Shown: positions 8,306-17,380 of the stretch, piece after piece
Numbering within the stretch: the stretch's first letter is position 1
Layout: every line of letters begins with the position of its first letter
Source: a candidate division BRC1 bacterium HGW-BRC1-1
GTDB taxonomy: Bacteria > Sumerlaeota > Sumerlaeia > Sumerlaeales > Sumerlaeaceae
Direction: 5' to 3'
Assembly (NCBI GenBank): GCA_002842095.1
Contig: PHCB01000007.1
Span: forward strand, 62,001-126,000
DNA length: 64,000 nt
Translations under genes and position numbers: made by a program
Notes under the pieces: model-generated
Seen by the model: only the letters and a program-made list of their open reading frames with translations
Databases searched by the model: none
Told to the model about the DNA's origin: nothing

Positions 8306-10543
8306 TCAATGCCCCCGCGGTTGGTATTGAACGACGATGCTATTACGCGAAGTCTGAAGGGTGAGAACCATGAAATCCCCATCGCCCCAATGCGTTAGGG
8401 GGGGAGTCGTGGCGACTTCGTCAATGGTGAGGGTCGCCTCATAGCCGGGGTACACCGGAACGAGAAGAGTGGCGGGCACGGTGGCAGGCGAAGTGCCCGA
8501 GTCGGGCGCGACTACCGCGAACTTCATGCTAAAGGGCGCCGCGAAAGGTGTCGTTCTGTTTGAGGCGAACGGATATTCGATGGTGACGCCGTTGGTATCG
8601 GCGAATGTGATTTCTTCGATATGGGGCAAAACGGGGATGGACTTCGGGAATGCGTAGCGAGATGCGGAGGATTGCGTGTCGATGATTTCAGGCCCGGAGA
8701 TGGCGCGGGCGTGGTTATGGATATTGGCGATCCAGCCCGGTTGCGGTGCGTTTTGCGCGGTGAGGTTCATGGTGGTGGCGCACAGCCAGCCGTTACCCAG
8801 TTTGCGATGCACAAGAACCGGCTGTTGGTTGTCGGCACGTCGCGCGGCCACTTCCCAGCCGGGTGCAATGTGGTCAAAGGCGCGGGTGGTTGATGTCCCC
8901 CACTCGGCGATGCGTGCATTGGTGATGCGCAGCGGCTCCGCCAAAAGTGGCGAAGTGGTGGCGTCCTCGGCGATGCGAACTGCTGCGGGAGGCTGTGGCG
9001 CGGTCCATGTTAGTGCCATTTCTTCGGGTAACCAGGGCAGTTTCGCATCGGCGGTTCCTGTGTCGAGCAGCACGAGGCTGCCGCCTGAACGTACCCAGTT
9101 GATGAGGCGAGCCGACTGCACAGGGAACTCATCGCCCACTTCGCGGTTGGCGATGTAGATGACGCGATAGTTGTCGAGGTCGAGCCTGGTAAGGTCTTCC
9201 ATGGCCCGGATTGGGTTGCGCTCGCCGTAGTAGAGCACGTCGTGGCGATCAATGCCGGCGTCACGGAAGGTGCCCGGCGCTGTGCGCGTGAGTGCGTTGG
9301 GCGTGTAAAATTCGCCCATCACAAGTGTGTCGCCGAGGCGTGTGGGGGTGTCGAGTGTGTTGCGGAAATTGGGGAATATGAACAGATTGTAGTGGGCGAA
9401 ATCGACCATGGGGATAAGGTCGGAGACTTCGAAACCGTTCTCGACGGTGGGAGGCCATTTTTTGCTGTCGAAATAGCTGGCGTAGAGACGATCGCCGTTC
9501 TGCGTCCACTGAGTTTCGTTCATGAAACGCAACAGGTACCAGATCACCCAACCACCGGTTTCGTTGGCGCGTGCGTAGCGTGGCGTTTCCCACCAGCGAT
9601 CGAGGCGCGGGAGGTTTCGGTTGATGGAGCGCATCGCCTTCATCTGGCGGGCTTGCAGCGGTTCGTCGATGAGCCAGCTGTCCAGGTAGAGGTTGGTTGT
9701 GGCTGTGTAGGTATACTCCCAATAGGCCCAGAACGGGTCGACCTTGGGTCGGTCGTCGAGGTAGAACGGCATGAGATAGGTGGGGATTTGGAAGCGGCCG
9801 GACGCGGCATCATGGCGGATGTAGGCCCACTGGGAGAATAGCTCGTGAGGCTCGAACCAACCGAGGTCGAAGGAGTCGCGCCACAGGCGCAGGGTGGCGT
9901 CGTACTTGGCGGCGCGTGCGGTGTCGCCCATGATTTCCATCACTGTTTTGGCGAGGACGAAGCCCTTCCAGTACAGCAGGCGCTCGTGGTTATAGGTGTT
10001 GTTCTGAAAGGGAAAGTGCTGCAGGTGCCAGTCGTAGGCGTCGGCGATGACTGCGTAGTTTTCCTCGATGATGGTGCGGTCGCCGGTAATCATGTAATAG
10101 AGGACGGGGGGGATGATGAAGCTCTGCGCCCAGCAACCGTGGGCATCCATACCATGGTAGACTTCTTCGCCGCATTTGCCAGATATGTATTGGGCGTGGT
10201 GTGGCTCGGCGGAGCGGAGGAAGTCGATGGCCTTCCGCATCACTTTGAGGGCGCGAGGGTCGCCTGTGTAGAGGTAGCAGCGCGCCATGTTTTCGGCCAT
10301 GCCTGCGGGGTGATCAACGAATGAGCTGGGAATGTGGAAATCCGGCGAAACGGGTTTGAAGTACATGTTGCCGTTGGGCCACTGGCATTTTTCGGTGTAG
10401 TCGATGACCGTCTTGAGCACATCGATGGTATTGTTGGCGGGCGGTTGCTGCGGGTTGGGTGCGGCTTGGGCAACCAATGGCAGAATGAGGGCGCATACGG
10501 CTGCCCGTAATCCGGTGGTGAGGCGGGAGGATGATGCCATCAT
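8306..10543 (-). CDS. Large secreted protein, six-hairpin glycosidase-like
   Basis: 745 residues with a signal peptide ending near VAQA-AP. Residues ~35-420 look like an all-helical glycosidase barrel: repeated aromatic/Trp-rich helices such as HPAGMAENMARCYLYTGDPRAL and NNTYNHERLLYWKGF. Residues ~460-560 resemble the class-I glutamine amidotransferase-like domain found in the middle of some glycosidases (DRHDVLYYGERNP, VIYIANREV, INWVRSGGSLVLLDTG), followed by a beta-rich C-terminus. No named family is certain. Position between the Gfo/Idh gene and the permeases ties it to the same sugar pathway. An alternative start is the next Met, one codon in. Confidence 0.7.
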   Translation of the reverse strand: MMASSSRLTTGLRAAVCALILPLVAQAAPNPQQPPANNTIDVLKTVIDYTEKCQWPNGNMYFKPVSPDFHIPSSFVDHPAGMAENMARCYLYTGDPRALKVMRKAIDFLRSAEPHHAQYISGKCGEEVYHGMDAHGCWAQSFIIPPVLYYMITGDRTIIEENYAVIADAYDWHLQHFPFQNNTYNHERLLYWKGFVLAKTVMEIMGDTARAAKYDATLRLWRDSFDLGWFEPHELFSQWAYIRHDAASGRFQIPTYLMPFYLDDRPKVDPFWAYWEYTYTATTNLYLDSWLIDEPLQARQMKAMRSINRNLPRLDRWWETPRYARANETGGWVIWYLLRFMNETQWTQNGDRLYASYFDSKKWPPTVENGFEVSDLIPMVDFAHYNLFIFPNFRNTLDTPTRLGDTLVMGEFYTPNALTRTAPGTFRDAGIDRHDVLYYGERNPIRAMEDLTRLDLDNYRVIYIANREVGDEFPVQSARLINWVRSGGSLVLLDTGTADAKLPWLPEEMALTWTAPQPPAAVRIAEDATTSPLLAEPLRITNARIAEWGTSTTRAFDHIAPGWEVAARRADNQQPVLVHRKLGNGWLCATTMNLTAQNAPQPGWIANIHNHARAISGPEIIDTQSSASRYAFPKSIPVLPHIEEITFADTNGVTIEYPFASNRTTPFAAPFSMKFAVVAPDSGTSPATVPATLLVPVYPGYEATLTIDEVATTPPLTHWGDGDFMVLTLQTSRNSIVVQYQPRGH

Positions 10544-10594
10544 GTGACGTTTCCTTTTATTTGCAGACGGCGGGTGTGCGCCTCTGCGGGTTCG

Positions 10595-11557
10595 TTAAAC
10601 TTGTTGGTAAACCTGGTCGACTACGCGCATCGACTCGATGGCGTCGCGCTCGGTGACTAAAGACTCAACGGCTTCGCCGCGAACGAGGGCGGAGAAATGG
10701 CGGAGTTGATTCGCAAATCGTTCGCCGGCATTTTCCACGGTGATCTCTGTCGAAGAGTTATCTTCTTTTTGCCAGATGACGCGATCGGGATGCGAGTAAT
10801 CGAAACTGAGTGAGCCGCCCGTGCCGTAGACAGCCAGATCGGCGCGGCCATTGGCGACCGCCCAACTGGCGGCGAGGGAACCGAGCACGCCACTCTCGGA
10901 GTGCAGGGTGATGAGGGCGGAGTCTTCCACGTTGATCCCGAAGCCAGCCGAAGTCGTGCTGGAAGTCACTTGAGCGGCATAACCCACCAGAGCATGAAAG
11001 AGGTCGATGGAGTGCACGAGCGTGTCCATCACCACTCCGCCGCCGCTGACTTCAGGGCGCGTGTACCATCGATTCAGGAGCGACTTGGCTGGTCCCCAGA
11101 ACTGATTGTGCACGAAGAGCGGTTCGCCGATGGCGCCCTCGCTGATCATGCGACGCATGCAAACGGTGGAGGCGGCGTGGCGATGGCAGAAACCGGGGAT
11201 AAGGCGCACCCCGGCAGCAGCGGCTTGGGCGAGCATAAAAATGGCCTCCTTTGCATTCATCGCGACGGGCTTTTCGCACAGGACGTGAAGTCCGTGTTGG
11301 AGCGCCTGAAGGGTGCACGATGAATGTGAGGATGGGGGCGTGGCGACGATCACGCACTGGATGTCGTCGCGCGTGAGCAGCCCGGAGAGGTCCGGGTGAG
11401 CCGTGCAATTTGCGGCCGTGGCACCACGTTGCAGGGCCTCGGGGTCAATGTCGTGAACGCCCACTACGCTCATGCCCGGGACACGCTGGATGGCCTCGAG
11501 ATGGACGGCGGCAATCCCGCCATAGCCGATGATGCCGCATCCGATGGTTGTGTTCAC
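10595..11557 (-). CDS. Gfo/Idh/MocA family oxidoreductase
   Basis: NAD(P)-dependent sugar dehydrogenase-like enzyme, 320 residues, cytosolic. The N-terminal Rossmann fold starts CGIIGYGGIAAVHLEA (glycine-rich nucleotide-binding loop), followed by ATPPSSHS and the family hallmark CEKPVAMN containing the catalytic-region Lys. The C-terminal sheet contains GGGVVMDTLVHSIDLFHALVG with the expected D..vH..D. It is the first gene of the leftward operon and probably handles an oxidised or unusual sugar released by the secreted proteins encoded after it; the exact substrate cannot be read from the sequence. Confidence 0.92.
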   Translation of the reverse strand: MNTTIGCGIIGYGGIAAVHLEAIQRVPGMSVVGVHDIDPEALQRGATAANCTAHPDLSGLLTRDDIQCVIVATPPSSHSSCTLQALQHGLHVLCEKPVAMNAKEAIFMLAQAAAAGVRLIPGFCHRHAASTVCMRRMISEGAIGEPLFVHNQFWGPAKSLLNRWYTRPEVSGGGVVMDTLVHSIDLFHALVGYAAQVTSSTTSAGFGINVEDSALITLHSESGVLGSLAASWAVANGRADLAVYGTGGSLSFDYSHPDRVIWQKEDNSSTEITVENAGERFANQLRHFSALVRGEAVESLVTERDAIESMRVVDQVYQQV

Positions 11558-11635
11558 AAGGTGCCTCCTGCTGCGGGGGGTGATGATGGAAACAAGGTGA
11601 ACGGGTGAATCGAGAGGGGAGTCAAGAAATAATTC

Positions 11636-11709
11636 AAGCCCTTGTAATTTTTTGATTGACTACCGTCAGCCGCCTGACGCAATCGGTCTATCCAAGAATT
11701 CAAGGGCTT
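11636..11709. promoter_or_regulatory. Nested inverted repeat between divergent operons
   Basis: The 346-bp gap at 11558-11903 has no gene. In it lies an outer inverted repeat (AAGCCCTTGTAATT at 11636-11649 against AATTCAAGGGCTT at 11697-11709, one bulge) that is nearly concentric with a perfect inner palindrome CGTCAG-CCGC-CTGACG at 11664-11679. The AT-rich flanks could hold promoters in both directions. Candidate operator for the LacI-family protein encoded at 17381, or a transcribed hairpin; the sequence alone does not decide. Confidence 0.5.
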
Positions 11710-11903
11710 TAAATTTTATGTGCCAAGAGCACAATTCGATCGCATTTTTTTGCGGTGGACGGAAGGAGGGACCTGGCCTGACAGCAAAGACGCAGTGTGA
11801 AGTGCCTTTCGTCATGCGGAAGGAATGTTGGAGGCGCGGGAGCAAACGGCTCCCAACCACATCACCCCCTCCTCAGAACAGGGGGCTAAGGAGATTCGGA
11901 AAA

Positions 11904-13079
11904 ATGAAACACCTCTTCGCAACACTTGCAATTACCACACTACTCGCAGCCCCCGCATTGGCATCCAATTGGGAAGTTGTGGCTGCCAGCGGCAACTTCT
12001 CGGCCCCCGCCACGTGGAGCCTCTTGAGCGGCACCGATGTCAACGCCGACGGTCTGCCCGACGCGGGTGATAACGTGACGATCCCGACCGGGAAGAAGTT
12101 GTGGATGAACCAGAGCACGGATTTGGGCGACGTGGTCGTGGATGGCGCTATGTGTGGTGCTCTTAACGGTGCAACGCCCATTGCTTACGTCCACAAGATG
12201 AACAACCTGACAGTGAACGGCAACCTCGAACTGGTAGATGGCCGCGCCCCGGGCACCGTGACGTATGATGTCAACAATCTCATCGTGAATACCGCAGGTG
12301 GCTTGTACAGCTCCCGTTTCGCAGCAGCGACCAAGCCCGAGCAGACCGTTCCGATCCTGAAGATCGGCACCAACTTCACGATGTCGTCGGGAAGAGCATT
12401 CCCCATCTATCCGCTTAATTTCGGCGGCACGTTTTACTCAATGGCTCAGCTTGAATTCTCAGGCGCGGGCGCGGCCACCGTCAACTTCACGATCGCATCA
12501 ACCGTGGAATTTGGCAAGGTCACCGTGCCGGCTGGCAAGTCGGTCACCTTCTCGGGCGTCGGCACAGGTCTTTACGTTGGGAACGATCTCCAGACCAATG
12601 CTCCCAACCCCTTCCTGGTAAAAACCGGCGGCGAAGCGCTGTTTGAGCAGTCGACGCCAGCAACGCTTTGTTTTGCTTGGGGCACCGGCTATCTGGAAAC
12701 TGAAGCCGACGCAATTGTCGGCACTTCGCACCCCGAGGGCTTTACAGGCGGCTGGCAGAAATTCACTGCGTTGGCAGGAACACCCGTCGTCAATGCGAGC
12801 ACAGTCTTTAAGTTCTTCGGTGCGCAGACGCAGGCACTGGGCACGCTCATTGGCGCAAGCGTGTACAAGGTGATCCTCGACAAGACCGGCGGCTCGGTTA
12901 ACATGGAGAAGGACCTCACCGTGGCAAAATTGGCCCTGTTAAACGGCACCATCAACACGGGTGCATTTACCATTACAGGCCCGAACACACTGGCCGATCT
13001 CACGCAGATCAGCGGCAACATCGTTGGCAACTGGGTGAAGCCGTGGCTGGCGAGCGTTGCCGGCTGGGATAAATACTGA
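11904..13079 (+). CDS. Secreted beta-rich (G8-like) surface protein
   Basis: 391 residues from the ATG at 11904, which follows AAGGAG at 11888-11893; the upstream extension of the frame is not protein-like. Signal peptide MKHLFATLAITTLLAAPALA. The mature start (WSLLSGTDVNADGLPDAGDN, then VTIPTGKKLWM) resembles the 'W....P..GD.VTIP.G' opening of G8-type domains. The remainder is a series of short beta strands rich in T, V, N and G, as in right-handed beta-helices. No catalytic motif is visible. It is closely followed by a terminator and then by the prepilin gene. Function unknown; probably extracellular. Confidence 0.65.
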   Translation: MKHLFATLAITTLLAAPALASNWEVVAASGNFSAPATWSLLSGTDVNADGLPDAGDNVTIPTGKKLWMNQSTDLGDVVVDGAMCGALNGATPIAYVHKMNNLTVNGNLELVDGRAPGTVTYDVNNLIVNTAGGLYSSRFAAATKPEQTVPILKIGTNFTMSSGRAFPIYPLNFGGTFYSMAQLEFSGAGAATVNFTIASTVEFGKVTVPAGKSVTFSGVGTGLYVGNDLQTNAPNPFLVKTGGEALFEQSTPATLCFAWGTGYLETEADAIVGTSHPEGFTGGWQKFTALAGTPVVNASTVFKFFGAQTQALGTLIGASVYKVILDKTGGSVNMEKDLTVAKLALLNGTINTGAFTITGPNTLADLTQISGNIVGNWVKPWLASVAGWDKY

Positions 13080-13093
13080 TACCATTCTGACCT

Positions 13094-13126
13094 CCGGGGG
13101 CGCTGCGGCGCTCCCGGGGTATTTTT
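13094..13126 (+). terminator. Rho-independent terminator
   Basis: Stem CCGGGGGCGC (13094-13103), loop TGCG, stem GCGCTCCCGG (13108-13117; one G-T pair), then GGTATTTTT. It closes the secreted beta-protein gene and separates it from the prepilin. Confidence 0.82.
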
Positions 13127-13196
13127 CCGGCCGCTGCCACAAATGCGCTCAAGCACCACGCTCCTGGCAACAGGCCATTTCGAAAGGACCCCTTAA

Positions 13197-13730
13197 ATGA
13201 ATCGCAAAGCTTTTACCCTGATTGAGTTGCTCATCGTCGTAGCGATTATCGCCATCCTCGCCGCCATTGCTGTTCCGAACTTCTTGGAAGCTCAAACGCG
13301 ATCCAAAATGTCGCGCGCCAAAGCCGACATGCGGAGCATCGTGACCGCGATCGAAGCCTACGCGGTGGACTACAACAAGTATCCCCCCGCCAGTACTGCG
13401 GCCAATTGGTATTTCGGTTACTGGGTTGTCTCAACACCCGTGGCATACATCACTTCCGTTCCTCCCGATATCTTCAAGATTACGAACAAGCCTAATAATC
13501 CATACGGCGTCCAGTACGACTTCGCAAGAATTCCTGATGGATACACTGGCTCCTGGACCGCGTACTTCCGCGGATGGGGCAATCCAGTAAATCCTTTCTA
13601 CGAACGCTCATCGATGAGCTGGGAGCTTTCCAGTCCCGGAGTTAATCTCATTTACGATTACTATGATTACCCACCCTACGATGCCACCAACGGTACCATT
13701 AGTCGGGGCGATATTATGGTGGTTAATTAA
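13197..13730 (+). CDS. Prepilin-type (type II pseudopilin-like) protein
   Basis: 177 residues. The N-terminus MNRKAFTLIELLIVVAIIAI is a class III signal. Cleavage is expected between Ala5 and Phe6, with Glu at +5 of the mature protein, followed by a hydrophobic helix. The segment NFLEAQTRSKMSRAKADMRS, then IVTAIEAYAVDYNKYPP is the usual N-terminal helix of PulG-like pseudopilins in these phyla. The C-terminal globular part is Tyr/Pro/Asn-rich. No assembly genes (ATPase, peptidase) are in the window, so this is a lone substrate. AAAGGA lies upstream of the ATG. A strong terminator follows, so it is a single-gene transcript inside the sugar locus. Confidence 0.9.
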   Translation: MNRKAFTLIELLIVVAIIAILAAIAVPNFLEAQTRSKMSRAKADMRSIVTAIEAYAVDYNKYPPASTAANWYFGYWVVSTPVAYITSVPPDIFKITNKPNNPYGVQYDFARIPDGYTGSWTAYFRGWGNPVNPFYERSSMSWELSSPGVNLIYDYYDYPPYDATNGTISRGDIMVVN

Positions 13731-13746
13731 CATGTTGGCAGTGGGT

Positions 13747-13774
13747 CGCACCCTCAAGGGTGCGGCCTTGTTTT
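13747..13774 (+). terminator. Rho-independent terminator
   Basis: Perfect 7-bp stem CGCACCC (13747-13753) / GGGTGCG (13758-13764) with loop TCAA, followed by GCC and TTGTTTT. It ends the prepilin transcript. Confidence 0.88.
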
Positions 13775-13877
13775 ACCCCTTCCCGTCCTAAGCCGGCTGA
13801 GAATCTCACGAGCGAAAGCTGTCAGTTTTTTCAGTAACCATTACTCTCCCTCTTTCTCTGATAAAGGAATTCGCATC

Positions 13878-15248
13878 ATGGACCAATTGTGGCAGCCGCC
13901 CTACGTGCGTTTTGAATTACTCGATGTGCAAACCGAATGGCTTCAATGCGAAGACGAAGGTCGCATTATTCCTCCCGAGGTGAAGGCCGAGTTTGAACGG
14001 TTGCGTGATGAAGGCGTAGAGACCGACGCCAATCAGGAGGCATTTCTTCGGCTGTTGGATGTTACGTGGAGATTGCCGGTCGTTGAGGACTTCCCCTATG
14101 AAGAGCCTTCCGATTTAGAATCGATTCGGGCGGCGCGTCCCACCCCCAGTGATTCAGGTGGTGAAGGCGAAGGTTTGGTAAAAGCGATTCCCGCCTCTGA
14201 GGACCGTATCCGGGGAGCATGGTTAGGTCGCTCGGCAGGATGTTTGTTGGGCACCCCGGTCGAAGGTTGGCCCGGTGTGTGCATCGAGAAAATGCTGCGC
14301 AAGACCGATCGCTGGCCTTTGCGCTCATACATGCGTGGCGACGTGATTGAGGCAATCGAGAAGGAATTTAACTTCAACCCCCTGGCACGCTGGATCGACC
14401 GTGTAAGTCACATGCCTGAGGATGACGACCTCAACTACACGTTGATCGCCCTGCAACTTTTAGGCGAAAAGGGTGGGGATTTCAGTCCTCTGGACGTGGC
14501 AACTCATTGGCTGCGTTTTCTTCCGCCCTGGCGCACATGCACCGCAGAGCGTCTGGCTATACGGAACTTCATGTTGGCGATCCCACCGCCACGGTCGGCT
14601 ATTTATCGCAATCCCTATCGCGAATGGATCGGTGCCCAGATTCGAGCGGACATGTTTGGCTGGGTATGTCCCGGGCGTCCTGAACTGGCGGCTGAATTGG
14701 CGTGGCGTGATGCGAGCATTTCGCACGTGGGCAATGGCATTTACGGCGAGATGTGGGTGGCGGCCATGCTGGCGGCAGCGGTGTCAACCGACGACCCGGG
14801 TGAGGTGATTGCTGCCGGGCTGGCGCAGGTGCCGGCACGCTCGCGCCTTACGGAAGCAGTAACGCGCGTTGTGCAGATGCATGCCGATGGCGCGGCATAC
14901 GAGGATTTTGTGGCGGACCACCGCAATCGGTGGGATGCAGAGAAATTGCACCACTGGGTGCATACGATCAGCAACGCGGAGATTGTGGCGGCGGCGCTGT
15001 TGTGGGGCGCGGGAAACTTTGGTCGCACCATCTGTCTGGCGGTTCAGACAGGCATGGACACCGATTGCAACGGTGCGACGGCGGGGTCGGTGGTGGGTTT
15101 GATGCTCGGCGCTGCCGCGCTGCCGGCCGAGTGGACCGAGCCGCTTGGTGGCAAGGTTACATTCGGCGTGGTGGGGGTGGACACAGTGTCCTTCGACCAG
15201 CTGGTTGCCGATACCATGATAGCCATAAAAAAGGTGGGAAAGCTATGA
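13878..15248 (+). CDS. ADP-ribosylglycohydrolase family protein
   Basis: 456 residues. The DraG/ARH fold is indicated by IRGAWLGRSAGCLLGTPVEGW, by PEDDDLNYTLIALQLL (first metal site, acidic residues plus Thr) and by the C-terminal VQTGMDTDCNGATAGSVVG (second metal site, the family's 'D.D..gA..G' signature). The N-terminal ~110 residues are an extra segment. In this subfamily the substrate may be a ribosyl or nucleoside compound rather than ADP-ribosylated protein; that cannot be told here. AAAGGA precedes the ATG. Its stop overlaps the next start as ATGA, so it is translationally coupled to a secreted glycosidase-like gene, an unexpected partnership. Confidence 0.87.
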   Translation: MDQLWQPPYVRFELLDVQTEWLQCEDEGRIIPPEVKAEFERLRDEGVETDANQEAFLRLLDVTWRLPVVEDFPYEEPSDLESIRAARPTPSDSGGEGEGLVKAIPASEDRIRGAWLGRSAGCLLGTPVEGWPGVCIEKMLRKTDRWPLRSYMRGDVIEAIEKEFNFNPLARWIDRVSHMPEDDDLNYTLIALQLLGEKGGDFSPLDVATHWLRFLPPWRTCTAERLAIRNFMLAIPPPRSAIYRNPYREWIGAQIRADMFGWVCPGRPELAAELAWRDASISHVGNGIYGEMWVAAMLAAAVSTDDPGEVIAAGLAQVPARSRLTEAVTRVVQMHADGAAYEDFVADHRNRWDAEKLHHWVHTISNAEIVAAALLWGAGNFGRTICLAVQTGMDTDCNGATAGSVVGLMLGAAALPAEWTEPLGGKVTFGVVGVDTVSFDQLVADTMIAIKKVGKL

Positions 15249-17347
15249 CGACTAATCGATCTGCGAGTTGCGCCAGACGCGGCATCTTAAATGCAGTGTT
15301 ATGTATTGCGGCGTGGCTCGGCTCGGTCGGTGTCGTCTCTGGCGCGTCCACGGTAACCCTTCATTTGGCGTCGGTCACTTCACAGGAGGATCAGCGATCG
15401 GTGACGCTTATCTTCACGGGCGCACTGAGTGCTACAACCGCTGCGTCGCCAGCGAACTACGGCTTTATCCCGGCCCGAACGATCGAGTCGATCCAAGTGG
15501 ATGGCGTAACAAGCAACATCGTATACCTGCGTCTGGCTGCCGCTTCGCCCCTCATCGCAGGGACTAATTATCAGGCGCGCGTGCTGGGGGGGAAGGACGC
15601 ATGGGGGGAGACCCTTTCGGTGTCGTCGGCAACCTTCACCGCCCATAGCGTGCAGACCGAGGCGGTCCGTATCAAACGGGCACAACTGCCTGATGGTGCC
15701 ATTTCGCTGTCGGGTCCACCCTCGGGCACATGGGTGAATGGCAACCCTGTTCGCATCGTGCCGTATTTCGCGTGCCATGCCGTGGAGGGTCTGGTGAGCG
15801 CGTGGCGCATGACGGGCGATCGATCGAACCTGGAGTCGGCCCGGCTCTATTTTAACTGGCATGCGTCGCACATGAATCCCGATTCGACAATTTATGACTA
15901 TACGGGGACTTACCCCAACTACAGTTCCACGGGTGACTATGACTCGACGGACTCTTACGGGGCATTGTTTTTGATGGCCTTGTGGCACTACTACGTTGCC
16001 ACGGGCGACACAGACTTTGTGGCGGGCAAGTGGGCGGCCATCGGCAAAGCGGCAGCAGCGATGGATCTGACACTGCAATCGGACAACCTCACCTGGGCCA
16101 AACCGACGTACCAGATCAAGTACACCATGGATAATTGCGAGGTCTTTCAGGGCTATTTTGCAGCCGCACGGCTGGCTGAAACACTCGGACACGCGGGGGA
16201 GTACCAGGATTGGATCAGCAAATCTGAAGCTGTGAAAACGGCCCTTCGCGCCGACATGTGGCGCGGCAGTGATTCACCTCCGCGCTATGCGGTGCACAAG
16301 GGTCAGGGCTTGGGGGAATACTGGAACGCCTATTACCCGGGTGGCATGGCCAACGATTTCGCGACCATGTATGTCCATGAGCCGTCCGACGCGCGTGTGC
16401 AAGCGGCGTGGCAAGCCACGCGGGATCAATTCCTTCCCGGCTACGTTCCCGATTCGGGTGTAACGGTTTTCGCTGCTTTTGCGGCGCTTCGAGCAGGCGA
16501 TCCGGCGGGGTATGCGGCGGCTTTCGCGTCTACGCAAAAGAGGCTGCGCCAGTCGGGATATACCAACGAGGCGGGGCTGATGCTGCAACTCGCCGCAGAG
16601 ACCCGTGGCGCCGCCGCTGTGGTTCCCGTGGTTCAATCTGAACCGGTGATTGACGGTTTGTTGAATGAAGCAGCGTGGCAACAGGCAGGGCGACTTTGGT
16701 TTCATCGCTATGGTGTGATGGTGGGTGCGGATAACCGCGAGACCTACGACTTTCCGGGCAACGCCATTGATCCCGACGGCAGCACCGAGTTGTCCTTCGT
16801 GAATCTCGGGCGCCGGTTGTTTGTCGGCATTACCTCGCATGACCGCTATCTGACGAGCGGCGAATCGCGCGCCGATTCCGACGGACTTAGCCACCTGTAC
16901 ATTCGTGATCCGGTAAACACCACCACGCTGCATGATGTCTCTTACACGTTTTTTACGGATGGGGGAGTACCTGTCACGGCTCCGACCGCGGGGGGAGCGC
17001 TTGCGGCACTACCGTCAAGTTTTGCGGAATTCACTTTCCTGCCGGGAACCAACTCGGTGAACCAATCCTCCGACGTTGACAGCGGCTACCGGATGGAATT
17101 GAAATTAGATTTGGGCGACCCTGCCCTGGGTGCATTCCCAGCGGGGCCGTCGTTGGATCTGACGTTCGGTTTGCGTATCGCAGACATGGATGGAACTCCG
17201 GCTCAGCCCTGGCCTTGGAGCAACGGGGCTTATGGCACAATGATGCAGTTATCACCCGGCTTGGCGGCGGCGGACTATAGTCGCGACATGTTACGGCTGC
17301 CAGTGACTACCGAGCCATCCGGCGTCGGTGACTGGATACTTTTCTAA
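15245..17347 (+). CDS. Secreted multidomain glycosidase-like protein
   Basis: 700 residues from the ATG overlapping the previous stop; longer frames upstream are shadows. Signal peptide (RRGILNAVLCIAAWLGSVGV). Residues ~33-125 form an Ig-like strand-rich domain (VTLIFTGALSATTAASPANY). Residues ~130-445 are a helical barrel sharing blocks with the protein at 3453 (NPDSTIYDY, DYDSTDSYGALF, LTWAKPTYQIKYTMDN). Residues ~455-700 resemble a family-9 carbohydrate-binding module (EPVIDGLLNEAAWQQAGRLW). Likely acts on a polysaccharide outside the cell. It has no assigned GH family that I recognise. The LacI gene follows 33 bp later. Confidence 0.77.
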   Translation: MTTNRSASCARRGILNAVLCIAAWLGSVGVVSGASTVTLHLASVTSQEDQRSVTLIFTGALSATTAASPANYGFIPARTIESIQVDGVTSNIVYLRLAAASPLIAGTNYQARVLGGKDAWGETLSVSSATFTAHSVQTEAVRIKRAQLPDGAISLSGPPSGTWVNGNPVRIVPYFACHAVEGLVSAWRMTGDRSNLESARLYFNWHASHMNPDSTIYDYTGTYPNYSSTGDYDSTDSYGALFLMALWHYYVATGDTDFVAGKWAAIGKAAAAMDLTLQSDNLTWAKPTYQIKYTMDNCEVFQGYFAAARLAETLGHAGEYQDWISKSEAVKTALRADMWRGSDSPPRYAVHKGQGLGEYWNAYYPGGMANDFATMYVHEPSDARVQAAWQATRDQFLPGYVPDSGVTVFAAFAALRAGDPAGYAAAFASTQKRLRQSGYTNEAGLMLQLAAETRGAAAVVPVVQSEPVIDGLLNEAAWQQAGRLWFHRYGVMVGADNRETYDFPGNAIDPDGSTELSFVNLGRRLFVGITSHDRYLTSGESRADSDGLSHLYIRDPVNTTTLHDVSYTFFTDGGVPVTAPTAGGALAALPSSFAEFTFLPGTNSVNQSSDVDSGYRMELKLDLGDPALGAFPAGPSLDLTFGLRIADMDGTPAQPWPWSNGAYGTMMQLSPGLAAADYSRDMLRLPVTTEPSGVGDWILF

Positions 17348-17380
17348 GCTTCCGGGAAAATAGGGACAAGGAATATAATC

